Shown: positions 8,693-16,355, numbered from the stretch's first letter. The stretch is DNA of 21,978 nt from an uncultured Clostridia bacterium (GCA_904501765.1 CAJGCM010000020.1:1-21978); one strand, 5' to 3'. Notes: generated by a model not told the origin, from the letters alone. Program-made: numbers and translations.

Positions 8693-8735
8693 ATATGCAC
8701 CTCGAAAGTCTATTTGTTTCGGGGTGCATATTTTT
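8693..8735. terminator. Bidirectional intrinsic terminator between the M20 operon and clpC
   Basis: A 15-bp stem (8693-8707 with 8717-8731, one G-U pair) encloses a 9-nt loop and is followed by a T-run on the plus strand. On the minus strand an upstream A-rich stretch (8679-8690) supplies the T-run. It lies between convergent genes and can serve both. Confidence 0.88.
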
Positions 8736-8790
8736 ATAAAACTCTATTTGTTCTATATTCGTGCGTGTGATTTTAATTTAGTAAAAAAGC

Positions 8791-11181
8791 TTACACATTG
8801 GCAGAGGTGACGTCTTTGCTTTTAAAAACAATATTTTTCCCGTCACCATCGACCGATATATATATACTACGGCTTTTGTCCCTCATTAAGATTTTAGATA
8901 TTACGTTCTCTATCTCGGTTGTGATAAGACGTGAAATAGGTCGTGCTCCAAATCCGGAAACCTTACCTTTGTTAGCAAGATAAAATAACACGCCATCAGA
9001 GAAATCAAATTCGACACCAATAGAATTCAGTCTTGATTTAAGCCCAAGCAGGTTCTTTTCAGCGATCTTTTCAAGGGTTTTCACGTCTAAAGGTCGGAAG
9101 GGAATTATTTCGTCTATTCTGTTGATAAATTCAGGTCTGAACCGTTCCTTAAGCGCATCGTTAAGTTTTGTTACGGCAGAATTCACCCCGTCTTCAAAAA
9201 AGCCTAACCTACCAACTCTCTTCAAATTATCCGAGCCTACGTTTGAGGTCATAATTATAAAAGTGTTTTTAAAATCAACCCGACGCCCTGTGGAATCCGT
9301 TAAAGCTCCGTCGTCCATTATTTGTAGCAAAAGGTTGAGCACTTCGTCGGATGCCTTTTCTATTTCGTCAAAAAGAATTACGGAATATGGATGACGCCTG
9401 ACCTTTTCCGTCAGTACGCCTCCTTCCTCATATCCTACGTATCCTGGCGGGGAGCCTATTAGCTTTGATATAGAGTGCTTTTCTAAAAATTCAGACATAT
9501 CGAACCGAATAAGACTTTTTTCGCTGTAAAATATAGCATCGCACATAGCCTTCGCAAGCTCTGTTTTACCTACACCGCTCTCGCCGATAAAAAGAAAAGT
9601 TCCCCTCGGCCGTTTAGGATTATTTATTCCAACCGCTCCTCTCAAAACCGCATCTGAGAGAAGCTTTACCGCCTCATCCTGACCAATTACTCTTTTCATA
9701 AGCCGAAGTTCTAAATCGGCATAGTTATCCTCTTCACGCACTCCGCTAATTGGGATTCCTGTCATCTCCGTTATAATTTCTTTTATATCATCAGCGCTGA
9801 CAGTGGGACGGTATTCCGTAGCGTTCGAACAATTTGCGTACGACTCGGTATATTTATGAATTTTAAGCGCAGCTTCAAGCTCCTCGTTAGTTTCCGGAGT
9901 GTTTAACATAAACATATTCTGCTGTTGTTTTTGGTCATTTTTTCCGCAATTATCGCTTGTAACACAATTTTTAACACTTGCTTTTGCACAAGCCTCGTCT
10001 ATAACGTCAATAGCTTTATCGGGTAGCTTTCTGTCTTGAATGTAGCGTTCCGCAAGCTTAACAGCGAGATAAATAGCTTCATCCGAAATATATACTCTAT
10101 GATGCTTTTCATATCTGTCTTTCAAATTCTTTAGTATATTAACTGTAGCTTCCGCATCAGTTTCCTCTACCATAAGAGGCTGGAAGCGCCGCTCAAGCGC
10201 CGGGTCTTTTTCAATATACTTGTGATACTCCGAAAGCGTTGTAGCGCCTATGAGCTGTATCATTCCTCTGGAAAGCTCAGGCTTCAAAATATTAGCCGCA
10301 TCTATCGCTCCCTCAGCAGCTCCTGCGCCTACAATCGTGTGTATCTCGTCTATAAAAAGTATTACGAATGGGTGAGAGGACGCCTCAGCTATTATAGACT
10401 TAATTCTTTCTTCAAAATCACCGCGGTACTTCGCTCCTGCTACCATAGAGGTTAAATCTATGGAATATACTTGCTTATCCTTAAGTAATTCAGGAACTTC
10501 ACCTTTAACGATTCTTTGAGCTAACCCTTCTACAATCGCTGTTTTACCGACGCCTGCTTCACCTATAAGGCAAGGGTTGTTTTTTGTTCGTCTTGAAAGT
10601 ATTCGTATTAGTCTTTCGGTTTCGCTTCCTCTGCCTATTACAGGGTCAAACTTATTCTGTTTTGCAAGCTTGTTAAGATTTCTGCCGTACTGCGTAAGGA
10701 AGGGAAGACCGCTGTTTTTCTTATCAAAAACCTCTGCGCTTTTTTCAGTAGTTCTGAGGAAGGTGAGAACCTCATCTTTTAGTGCCACCGTATCGGTACC
10801 CAAAAAATCAAGAATTCGGTTAGCAACACTGTCCTTTTCTTCAAGAACAGCTAAAAGAATATGCTCAGTACCAATTTTTGAAGAAGAAAATTTGATAGAA
10901 TTTTTATATGAGTTTTCCACTATTTTACGACACCTCGGTGTCATATCCTTGGGAGACAATGTGCTCCTTGACCCGGTTCCCGAATATTCTCTTATGGCCG
11001 CATCAATAGATTTTGAATTTACACCGCATTTTGACAAAATAACGTATGAGCAGGATAGCTCATCCTCTGAAAGAGCTTTTAATATATGCTCGCTCCCTAT
11101 ATAAGTGTGCCCATAGTTTTCTGCTATTTTTACAGCACTGTTTAGTACCTTTTCTGCTTTATCCGTAAAATTGTTACTCAT
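8791..11181 (-). CDS. clpC: ClpC-type Hsp100 chaperone/Clp protease ATPase with a degenerate middle domain
   Basis: This hexameric AAA+ unfoldase would feed proteins to ClpP in the cytoplasm. I start at the ATG at 11181 (796 aa), preceded by GAGGAAGG; the frame extends 22 codons further without a better site. Residues 1-140 hold two Clp N-domain repeats (YGHTYIGSEHILKAL and SSKIGTEHILLAVL). AAA1 has Walker A GEAGVGKT (207-214) and Walker B LFIDEIH (D278/E279). AAA2 has GESGVGKT (533-540) and VILFDEI (D605/E606). A ClpP-docking-type LGFF (659-662) follows sensor 1. Between the rings (about 400-462), where ClpC usually carries an M-domain with a UVR motif, there is a short low-similarity stretch with a QKQQQNMFM run and four Cys. 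No ctsR, mcsA or mcsB is adjacent. ClpA-like naming is possible; ClpP partnership is inferred. Confidence 0.88.
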   Translation of the reverse strand: MSNNFTDKAEKVLNSAVKIAENYGHTYIGSEHILKALSEDELSCSYVILSKCGVNSKSIDAAIREYSGTGSRSTLSPKDMTPRCRKIVENSYKNSIKFSSSKIGTEHILLAVLEEKDSVANRILDFLGTDTVALKDEVLTFLRTTEKSAEVFDKKNSGLPFLTQYGRNLNKLAKQNKFDPVIGRGSETERLIRILSRRTKNNPCLIGEAGVGKTAIVEGLAQRIVKGEVPELLKDKQVYSIDLTSMVAGAKYRGDFEERIKSIIAEASSHPFVILFIDEIHTIVGAGAAEGAIDAANILKPELSRGMIQLIGATTLSEYHKYIEKDPALERRFQPLMVEETDAEATVNILKNLKDRYEKHHRVYISDEAIYLAVKLAERYIQDRKLPDKAIDVIDEACAKASVKNCVTSDNCGKNDQKQQQNMFMLNTPETNEELEAALKIHKYTESYANCSNATEYRPTVSADDIKEIITEMTGIPISGVREEDNYADLELRLMKRVIGQDEAVKLLSDAVLRGAVGINNPKRPRGTFLFIGESGVGKTELAKAMCDAIFYSEKSLIRFDMSEFLEKHSISKLIGSPPGYVGYEEGGVLTEKVRRHPYSVILFDEIEKASDEVLNLLLQIMDDGALTDSTGRRVDFKNTFIIMTSNVGSDNLKRVGRLGFFEDGVNSAVTKLNDALKERFRPEFINRIDEIIPFRPLDVKTLEKIAEKNLLGLKSRLNSIGVEFDFSDGVLFYLANKGKVSGFGARPISRLITTEIENVISKILMRDKSRSIYISVDGDGKNIVFKSKDVTSANV

Positions 11182-11263
11182 ATTTTCGCCTTCCTCTTCG
11201 TTTTTATATGAAAACGTCATTATTAGAAAATTATAACCACAGGACAATTTTTTAGACAGTAAT

Positions 11264-11782
11264 TCAGATTATGTTGAATTTTTTTCTGGCATTCAGCTCT
11301 TCAGATAATTTATCGTAAAATTTTATGCTTACAAGTCCGCTTTCCTCTTCAAGAAGCTGTTTTTGCATTATTATAACAGCATCATATGTATCTCTTGAAA
11401 AGAAGCTGCCGTAGGGTTTTACAATTATTTTGTTGTAATATTCAGATAACTCTCGCAAAATCGTGTTTAATCCGTTAACGTCAGAGCCGGAATCTCCCAG
11501 TTTTAGGGGAAAGCCTTCGGCGTCAATAACCCTTCGTCTTCGTTCCTCTTCTGCCATTAACTCATTTGCCTCACCAAATAATAAAGTAAAGGTTTCGAGA
11601 TCCACCGAGCCGGTAGGAATTATATTTCTCGACTGCTGAAATATTCTTACCGCTTCGGCAGTTTGTTCGGTATATACTCCGTCTACCGTTATGTGTGGGA
11701 TACTAAGGTCGTTTTGTGAAACAATCAATAAAAAACGCTGGACCTCACGAATTGCCGCAGGTCTATCTTCCAATCTGTACAT
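11264..11782 (-). CDS. Small protein with two peptidoglycan-binding-like domains
   Basis: This 172-aa protein starts at the ATG at 11782, with AGGAG 8 nt upstream overlapping the stop of the preceding gene; the longer frame to 11920 would overlap that gene by 128 nt. Residues about 1-72 form a PG_binding_1-like three-helix unit (REVQRFLLIVSQ, then ITVDGVYTEQTAEAVRIFQ, then TGSVDLETFTLLF). A second, more diverged copy runs from about 95 to 165 (LKLGDSGSDVNGLNTILREL, then YGSFFSRDTYDAVIIMQKQ). The linker is charged (AEEERRRRV). No signal peptide or catalytic domain is seen. It is the last gene of a tight three-gene set with a SpoIID-domain protein, which suggests binding to spore or cell-wall peptidoglycan. 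The gap to clpC is 82 nt with no hairpin, so read-through into clpC is possible. Confidence 0.75.
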   Translation of the reverse strand: MYRLEDRPAAIREVQRFLLIVSQNDLSIPHITVDGVYTEQTAEAVRIFQQSRNIIPTGSVDLETFTLLFGEANELMAEEERRRRVIDAEGFPLKLGDSGSDVNGLNTILRELSEYYNKIIVKPYGSFFSRDTYDAVIIMQKQLLEEESGLVSIKFYDKLSEELNARKKFNII

Positions 11783-11792
11783 AAAGCATCTC

Positions 11793-13190
11793 CTATTCAA
11801 TGATATATCCGGGATATTGCCCCTCTCTGACAAAACCACCGACGTATAAATCTTCGTAGACGTCGGTAATGGCTCGCCAAACCTGAGCATTAACCCTTCC
11901 GCTAACACCGGGAATATCAAAAATTCTCATAAATTCACCGACAGCTCGCTCTGTTGCAGGTCCGAAAACGCCGTCAACCTCAATCTTCGGGATTTCCAAG
12001 TAAGCATTAGATATAAAATTGAGATATTCCTGTAATGCGCGTACGTCCTCTCCTTCAATACCAAGAGTTAAAATCCTACCGGGATAGGGGAGAGTCGCGC
12101 CTTCTCTGAACTCGAAATTTATAGATGCGAGAATATTGTAATAGGTATTTTGTATGGAATTCCATACCAAACGGTCTACTACTCCAGTTTCTTCAAGTCC
12201 ATATGTTCTCTGGAAGGATAAAACAGATGCCTCTGTGTTTTGACCAAAATCTCCGTCAGGTGTCACCGTTTGAACCGTAGGAACAAAAAGGGAAATATAT
12301 TCCAGATAATACTGTAAAATAAGAACACCTTGGGAAGAGTCGCCTCTGCTTAACGTTCCGGGATAAATTTGCGGTAATTCAGAGTACCTGATTCCCTCGG
12401 AATTCACCTCATAAAGCCGTTTTACCGCATTGTAAACAAATTGTATTTTATACCAGGTTGCTCTACCTACTATACCGTCAGGAGTTAAATTAAAGGCTAT
12501 CTGGAATTGTTTTACGGCGTCCTCGGTGTCCAAATCAAAGAAGCCGTCAGGCGGATTTATTTTAGGAATTGCAGGATAGTTTACAGAAATCCTGTTAAGC
12601 CTTATCTGAATATTCTCAACGTCCCTTCCTGTATCTCCGCGTCTTAAAGGAACAGGAGGCGCTGTCCCTCCAAGGTTTTCTACAGGTGCATTTTCAACTA
12701 TCCGTATATCAGGACCGTAATAGGTTCTGAGTATAGAGGAATAACTTTCGCCTGCATTGGCGAGTTCAACAGACCCCCATTGAGAAAGACCGTTACACTG
12801 AACCTTAACTCCGTCACAAAATGTAGCAAATAAAGGCTCAATGACATCACGGCGGCTTATATAATCGTTAAAAATTTCATTAACTATCCTATCAACGGTG
12901 TCATATATATCCCTTTGGTATACAAAGGATTGATCGTATGCTGTAGAGGAGGTGATGTCAAAATCCTTCCCTTGACTCCTGTAAAATTCGGTATAAACTC
13001 TATTAAGAGCTACCGAAATCTGAGCTAAAATATTAGCCCTTAAAGCCTCCTCCGGCCAAGTCGGATAAATCTCGCTTGATGCTACGTTTTTTATGTAATC
13101 CGCAAATCCAATCGTAACGTTCTGAGCATTCTCGGAGGGGGCGCCAAGATGCACTGTTATAGTTTCCGGTATTGTAGGTGTAGTTGGCAT
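11793..13190 (-). CDS. SpoIID/LytB-like domain protein with three peptidoglycan-binding domains (SleC-like)
   Basis: This is a 465-aa modular wall protein, a candidate cortex or septal peptidoglycan lytic transglycosylase. The start is the ATG at 13190 with GAGGAG 8 nt upstream, not the TTG three codons earlier. Residues about 28-165 look like a diverged SpoIID/LytB domain: NVASSEIYPTWPEEALRANI with E40 at the position of the SpoIID catalytic Glu, and GLSQWG at 134-139 followed by ANAGESYSSILRTYYG, a strong family signature. Three PG_binding_1 repeats follow at about 182-252, 280-349 and 376-443, each with an LxxGDxGxxVxxLQ-type helix and a DGxFGxxTExAVxxFQ-type helix. There is no signal peptide or membrane helix. 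SpoIID plus peptidoglycan-binding architecture resembles the clostridial germination enzyme SleC, but no pro-region is fused here. Substrate and timing are inferred. Confidence 0.8.
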   Translation of the reverse strand: MPTTPTIPETITVHLGAPSENAQNVTIGFADYIKNVASSEIYPTWPEEALRANILAQISVALNRVYTEFYRSQGKDFDITSSTAYDQSFVYQRDIYDTVDRIVNEIFNDYISRRDVIEPLFATFCDGVKVQCNGLSQWGSVELANAGESYSSILRTYYGPDIRIVENAPVENLGGTAPPVPLRRGDTGRDVENIQIRLNRISVNYPAIPKINPPDGFFDLDTEDAVKQFQIAFNLTPDGIVGRATWYKIQFVYNAVKRLYEVNSEGIRYSELPQIYPGTLSRGDSSQGVLILQYYLEYISLFVPTVQTVTPDGDFGQNTEASVLSFQRTYGLEETGVVDRLVWNSIQNTYYNILASINFEFREGATLPYPGRILTLGIEGEDVRALQEYLNFISNAYLEIPKIEVDGVFGPATERAVGEFMRIFDIPGVSGRVNAQVWRAITDVYEDLYVGGFVREGQYPGYIIE

Positions 13191-13191
13191 A

Positions 13192-13602
13192 TTATTCAAG
13201 CTCCTCGTTTTCGGTAATCATTGAAAAATTAGTACTGTAAGGTGGATTGACGTCTCTCGAGATACCCGCATCCGGAACCATTTCTAATGGTAAAATAGTC
13301 AAAACTCCCGAGAAAACCGCAACGTCAGTCAGCTTTTTTGAATAAAATCCCGGTGCGGTAGCCTCAACGTTATAAACCGCATAAGACTGTTCGGGAGAAT
13401 TTGGATATTGAGAATAAGCCTTTGCGGGCGCAGGTAAGGAAATCGTAGGTGTAATACCGTCGTAATCGGTACGCAAGGAAAAATCGGCTCCGGATATTGA
13501 CTCTCCTCCTTCATATATTCTTACCACGGCGCCTGATACAGGAAACGCTTCAGAAGCTACAAAGGCTTTCGCCTTAAAATAACCATTTGAATTATAATTC
13601 AT
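13192..13602 (-). CDS. Small Ig-like/carboxypeptidase-regulatory-like domain protein, first gene of the SpoIID cluster
   Basis: This 136-aa protein starts at the ATG at 13602 with AAGGAG 8 nt upstream; the frame reaches 13638 without a ribosome site. It appears all-beta: YFKAKAFVASEAFPVSGAVVRIYE, a turn, then DFSLRTDYDGITPTISLPAP, then YAVYNVEATAPGFYSKKLTDVAVFSGVLTILPLEMVP. The pattern of a substituted beta-strand, a DxxG turn and VEATAPGF is what carboxypeptidase-regulatory or transthyretin-like domains show. Such a domain is, as I recall, also present at the N-terminus of some SleC-type cortex enzymes. The tail (about 112-136) looks disordered. The stop is 1 nt from the next ATG, so translation is coupled with the SpoIID protein. 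No secretion signal. Function unknown. Confidence 0.7.
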   Translation of the reverse strand: MNYNSNGYFKAKAFVASEAFPVSGAVVRIYEGGESISGADFSLRTDYDGITPTISLPAPAKAYSQYPNSPEQSYAVYNVEATAPGFYSKKLTDVAVFSGVLTILPLEMVPDAGISRDVNPPYSTNFSMITENEELE

Positions 13603-13702
13603 TAATATCTCCTTTATGTTGTGAAAATTTAATAACAAAAAAACAGAAAGCTAAATTATTTTAAACAAAATGCGTTTTTTATTTACTAAAATGTAATTTT
13701 TC

Positions 13703-13731
13703 TTGACTTTAAGTTTTTAATAGTATATAAT
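13703..13731 (+). promoter_or_regulatory. Sigma-A-type promoter for the PRPP synthetase gene
   Basis: TTGACT (13703-13708) and TATAAT (13726-13731) are spaced by 17 nt, about 108 nt upstream of the chosen ATG. The long leader (about 13738-13839) shows no riboswitch I recognise. On the opposite strand, the roughly 100 bp before the SpoIID cluster lacks an obvious sigma-A promoter. Confidence 0.8.
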
Positions 13732-13839
13732 AGTTGTGTTAAGTTCGTATCTCACAAGCATACTATGTTTTTTTGGAGAATGTTGATACTTAACTCTTAT
13801 CCCAGTGAACTTTTTAATTTTATGTATTGGAGTGTTGAG

Positions 13840-14958
13840 ATGAAGGAAAATTTATTTGGCGAATTAAGCGTTATCGGCATGAGAGGTTGCGAGGATTTCA
13901 CCGCTCAGGTTGATTCATACCTAAAAGAATGGAGAAGCCATGACCAGGAAACGTCATATCTTGTTGACTGCTCCTGTCCCAGATTCGGAAGCGGAGAAGG
14001 AAAGGGAAGCATTCACCAGTCCTTGCGCGGTAATGATGTTTATATTATTGCAGACGTATTCAATCACGGTATAACCTACAATATGTATGGTATGACCGTT
14101 CCCATGTCTCCCGACGATCATTTTCAGGATATAAAGCGTGTAATCGGCGCTATCGGAGGTAAGGCTCGCAGAATCAGCGTTATTATGCCTATGCTTTACG
14201 AGGGAAGACAGCATAAGCGCTCAGGCAGAGAATCTCTTGACTGCGCTCTTGCTCTTCAGGAGCTGGTTAACATGGGTGTTACAAACCTTATTACCTTTGA
14301 TGCTCACGACCCCAGAGTTCAGAACGCAATTCCTTTAAGCGGTTTCGAAAACGTTCGCTCTTCCTACCAGATGATAAAATCGCTTCTCAACACATATGAC
14401 GATATCAATATTAATCCCGACAATCTTATGATTATCTCTCCCGACGAGGGCGGAATGGCAAAATGTATGTACTACTCCTCGGTTATGGGAATTGACCTCG
14501 GTATGTTCTATAAGCGCCGTGATTACTCCGTAATAATTAACGGTAAAAACCCCATAGTTGCTCACGAGTATCTCGGACGTGACGTTGCAGGAAAAGACGT
14601 TATCATTATCGACGATATGATATCCTCCGGCGACTCCGTTATAGACGTTGCACAGCAGCTTAAGGATAAGGGCGCCAGCCGTATATTCGTATTTGCAACC
14701 TTCGGTCTGTTCTGCAACGGTCTTGAAAATATGGACAAGGCTTACGCTGACGGAGTATTTACAAAAATATTCACAACAAACCTTGTTTACAGAACTCCTG
14801 AGCTTCTTTCGAGAGAGTGGTACGTTGAGGTTAATATGTGCAAATACGTTGCATACATAATTGACACTCTCAACCACGACCGCACAATCAGCCAGCTTCT
14901 TGACCAGTCAAAGAAAATCCACGCAAAGCTTGACAGATATAATAAGAATAAAAAGTAA
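13840..14958 (+). CDS. prs: Ribose-phosphate pyrophosphokinase (PRPP synthetase), long clostridial form
   Basis: The enzyme makes PRPP from ribose 5-phosphate and ATP for nucleotide, His and Trp synthesis. I choose the ATG at 13840 (372 aa) with GGAG 7-8 nt upstream; the frame opens earlier at 13765. The N-half has CPRFGSGEGKGSIHQSLRGNDVYIIADV and MSPDDHFQDIKRVIGAIGGKARRISVIMPMLYEGRQHKR, matching Prs regions. DAHDPRVQNAIP (154-165) replaces the DLHAxQIQGFF of classical enzymes, and the flexible-loop KRR is at 225-227. The PRPP loop VIIIDDMISSGDSV is at 254-267. It is about 55 residues longer than B. subtilis Prs, as in other clostridial long forms I recall. RpiB downstream at 18615 makes an isomer of its substrate, but it is a separate operon. 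Strongly expressed housekeeping gene by its promoter. Confidence 0.9.
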   Translation: MKENLFGELSVIGMRGCEDFTAQVDSYLKEWRSHDQETSYLVDCSCPRFGSGEGKGSIHQSLRGNDVYIIADVFNHGITYNMYGMTVPMSPDDHFQDIKRVIGAIGGKARRISVIMPMLYEGRQHKRSGRESLDCALALQELVNMGVTNLITFDAHDPRVQNAIPLSGFENVRSSYQMIKSLLNTYDDININPDNLMIISPDEGGMAKCMYYSSVMGIDLGMFYKRRDYSVIINGKNPIVAHEYLGRDVAGKDVIIIDDMISSGDSVIDVAQQLKDKGASRIFVFATFGLFCNGLENMDKAYADGVFTKIFTTNLVYRTPELLSREWYVEVNMCKYVAYIIDTLNHDRTISQLLDQSKKIHAKLDRYNKNKK

Positions 14959-14971
14959 TACATAATAGGTT

Positions 14972-15010
14972 TTATATCGGCTCTTGAGTTTTTACTTGGA
15001 GCCGATATAA
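14972..15010. repeat. Perfect 12-bp inverted repeat overlapping a promoter upstream of the Rrf2 gene
   Basis: TTATATCGGCTC (14972-14983) is repeated inverted as GAGCCGATATAA (14999-15010) around a 15-nt spacer. It could be the prs terminator, but no T-run follows. The spacer and right arm contain TTGAGT and TATAAT, so an operator or a regulated promoter is at least as likely. Confidence 0.6.
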
Positions 15011-15011
15011 T
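14984..15011 (+). promoter_or_regulatory. Possible promoter for the Rrf2-folD pair inside the inverted repeat
   Basis: TTGAGT (14984-14989) and a perfect TATAAT (15006-15011) are spaced by 16 nt. The -35 box falls in the repeat spacer and the -10 in its right arm. It is the only promoter-like sequence between prs and the Rrf2 gene. Confidence 0.5.
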
Positions 15012-15039
15012 TCTAAAGTAATAAATTCGGGGAGAAAAA

Positions 15040-15456
15040 ATGAGAATTACACTTGAATCGGATTACGCCTTACGAATACTGACGGTTATTGCGGAGAGGT
15101 CGGACCTTATAGATGCTGCGACTATATCCGAAAAAACCTCAGTTACACAGCGCTTTGCATTAAAAATTCTTCGCAAGCTTGTGCTGGGCAATCTTGTATC
15201 CTCAACAAAAGGCGCAAAGGGTGGTTATAAGCTTAAAATCCCCGCAGAAAAAATAACGCTTAAAGAGGTAATAGAGCTTATTGATGGGCCTATTGCAATC
15301 GTGAGATGTCTTGACAACAGTGAATGCTGTTCTATGAACAGTGACAAATCTGCCTGTATTTATCATCATATTTTTGACAAAATCAGCTTTGACCTTGCAA
15401 AAAAATTAAGTTCGGTAACAATAGCTGACGTTATAAACAAAACCTATTCTATATAA
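15040..15456 (+). CDS. Rrf2 family transcriptional regulator with a Cys cluster
   Basis: This 138-aa winged-helix DNA-binding protein of the Rrf2 family starts at an ATG with GGGGAG upstream. The N-terminus MRITLESDYALRILTVIAE and the recognition region TSVTQRFALKILRKLVLGNLVSSTKGAKGGYKL (about 34-64) are classic for Rrf2/IscR/NsrR. Cysteines at 90, 96, 97 and 106 lie after the IDGPIAIVRC motif, the place where IscR and NsrR bind a [2Fe-2S] or [4Fe-4S] cluster. The spacing C-x5-C, then C-x8-C, differs from IscR. It is therefore a candidate redox, NO or Fe-S sensor. It is not beside iscS/iscU or cysK, the usual companions, but is followed 20 nt later by folD. It probably regulates itself through the promoter-overlapping palindrome; that is inference. 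Confidence 0.88.
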   Translation: MRITLESDYALRILTVIAERSDLIDAATISEKTSVTQRFALKILRKLVLGNLVSSTKGAKGGYKLKIPAEKITLKEVIELIDGPIAIVRCLDNSECCSMNSDKSACIYHHIFDKISFDLAKKLSSVTIADVINKTYSI

Positions 15457-15476
15457 ATTATTAAAGGATATTTGTT

Positions 15477-16319
15477 ATGGCAATTCGTATTGACGGTAAA
15501 CTTGTATCAAGCAAGATAAGAGAAGAGGTAAAGGGAGAGGTAAGTAAACTAACCGATAAGGGAATAAAGCCAGCCCTTGCTGTTATTCTCGTAGGAAATG
15601 ACCCTGCGAGCGCTGTTTACGTAAGAAACAAACAGAAGGCTTGCTTGGAAACAGGTATAGAGCCCCATCAGATAACCTTACCCGAGGAAACAGAAGAAAG
15701 GGAGCTTTTGGATATAATAGATAAGCTGAACCGTGACGATGATATCCACGGAATACTTGTTCAGCTCCCACTTCCTAAGCATATTTCCTCCGAAAGAGTT
15801 ATTGAGGCGATTTCTCCAAAAAAGGACGTAGATGCCTTTTCACACGACAGTGTTGGTAGAATTATGGAAGGAAAATACAGTTTTCTTCCTTGCACACCTG
15901 CCGGTGTAATGGAGCTTCTTGCTCATTATAACGTAGAGGTCGAGGGAAAAGAATGTGTAGTAATAGGTCGAAGTAACATCGTAGGTAAGCCTATGGCTAT
16001 GCTTTTACTTAACAAGAGCGCTACGGTTACCATATGTCACTCAAAAACGAAAAATCTCCCCGAGGTATGTAAGAGAGCGGATATAATTGTTTGCGCCGTA
16101 GGCAAAGCCGAATTCCTTACCGCTGATATGGTTAAGCCGGGCGCCGTAGTTATCGACGTGGGCATCAACAGAAACTCAGAAGGGAAGCTTGTCGGTGACG
16201 TAAAATTTGACGAAGTAGAGCCTATCGCATCTATGATTACACCGGTTCCCGGAGGTGTCGGCCCTATGACTATTGCTATGCTTCTTAAAAATACTGTGAC
16301 CAGTGCAAAAGGTACGTAA
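15477..16319 (+). CDS. folD: Bifunctional 5,10-methylene-THF dehydrogenase/5,10-methenyl-THF cyclohydrolase FolD
   Basis: FolD interconverts 5,10-methylene-, 5,10-methenyl- and 10-formyl-tetrahydrofolate with NADP(H), supplying one-carbon units. At 280 aa it has the normal length. The catalytic YxxxK is at Y48-K52 (AVYVRNKQKA), followed by HGILVQLPLPKHI (91-103) and KDVDAF (116-121). The nucleotide-binding loop is VIGRSNIVGKPMAMLL (about 162-177). The C-terminal signature PGGVGPMTIAMLLKNT spans 258-273. AGGA precedes the ATG. It sits 20 nt after the Rrf2 regulator gene with no promoter of its own visible, so the two are probably co-transcribed. That coupling of an Fe-S-type regulator to C1 metabolism is unusual. 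No clear terminator follows before the rpsU promoter; only a short T-run after the stop. Confidence 0.96.
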   Translation: MAIRIDGKLVSSKIREEVKGEVSKLTDKGIKPALAVILVGNDPASAVYVRNKQKACLETGIEPHQITLPEETEERELLDIIDKLNRDDDIHGILVQLPLPKHISSERVIEAISPKKDVDAFSHDSVGRIMEGKYSFLPCTPAGVMELLAHYNVEVEGKECVVIGRSNIVGKPMAMLLLNKSATVTICHSKTKNLPEVCKRADIIVCAVGKAEFLTADMVKPGAVVIDVGINRNSEGKLVGDVKFDEVEPIASMITPVPGGVGPMTIAMLLKNTVTSAKGT

Positions 16320-16355
16320 TTTTTTCGTTTAATATAAAATATTGGAAAAAAGCAC

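Noticed and set aside
10577..11104. 175-codon plus-strand frame
   Set aside because: Shadow of the ClpC N-terminal coding region; composition and lack of a ribosome site agree.
11783..11920. Upstream extension of the two-domain peptidoglycan-binding gene into the preceding gene
   Set aside because: It would overlap the SpoIID gene by 128 nt; the ATG at 11782 has its own AGGAG and the domain starts there.
13603..13702. Sporulation sigma-factor promoter upstream of the SpoIID cluster
   Set aside because: I looked for sigma-E, -G and -K type -10/-35 pairs on the minus strand and found no convincing match.
14335..14877. 180-codon minus-strand frame
   Set aside because: Shadow of the PRPP synthetase gene, which has conserved motifs throughout.
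14972..15010. Calling the inverted repeat a simple prs terminator
   Set aside because: No T-run follows the stem and a promoter-like pair overlaps it; listed as a repeat with the ambiguity stated.
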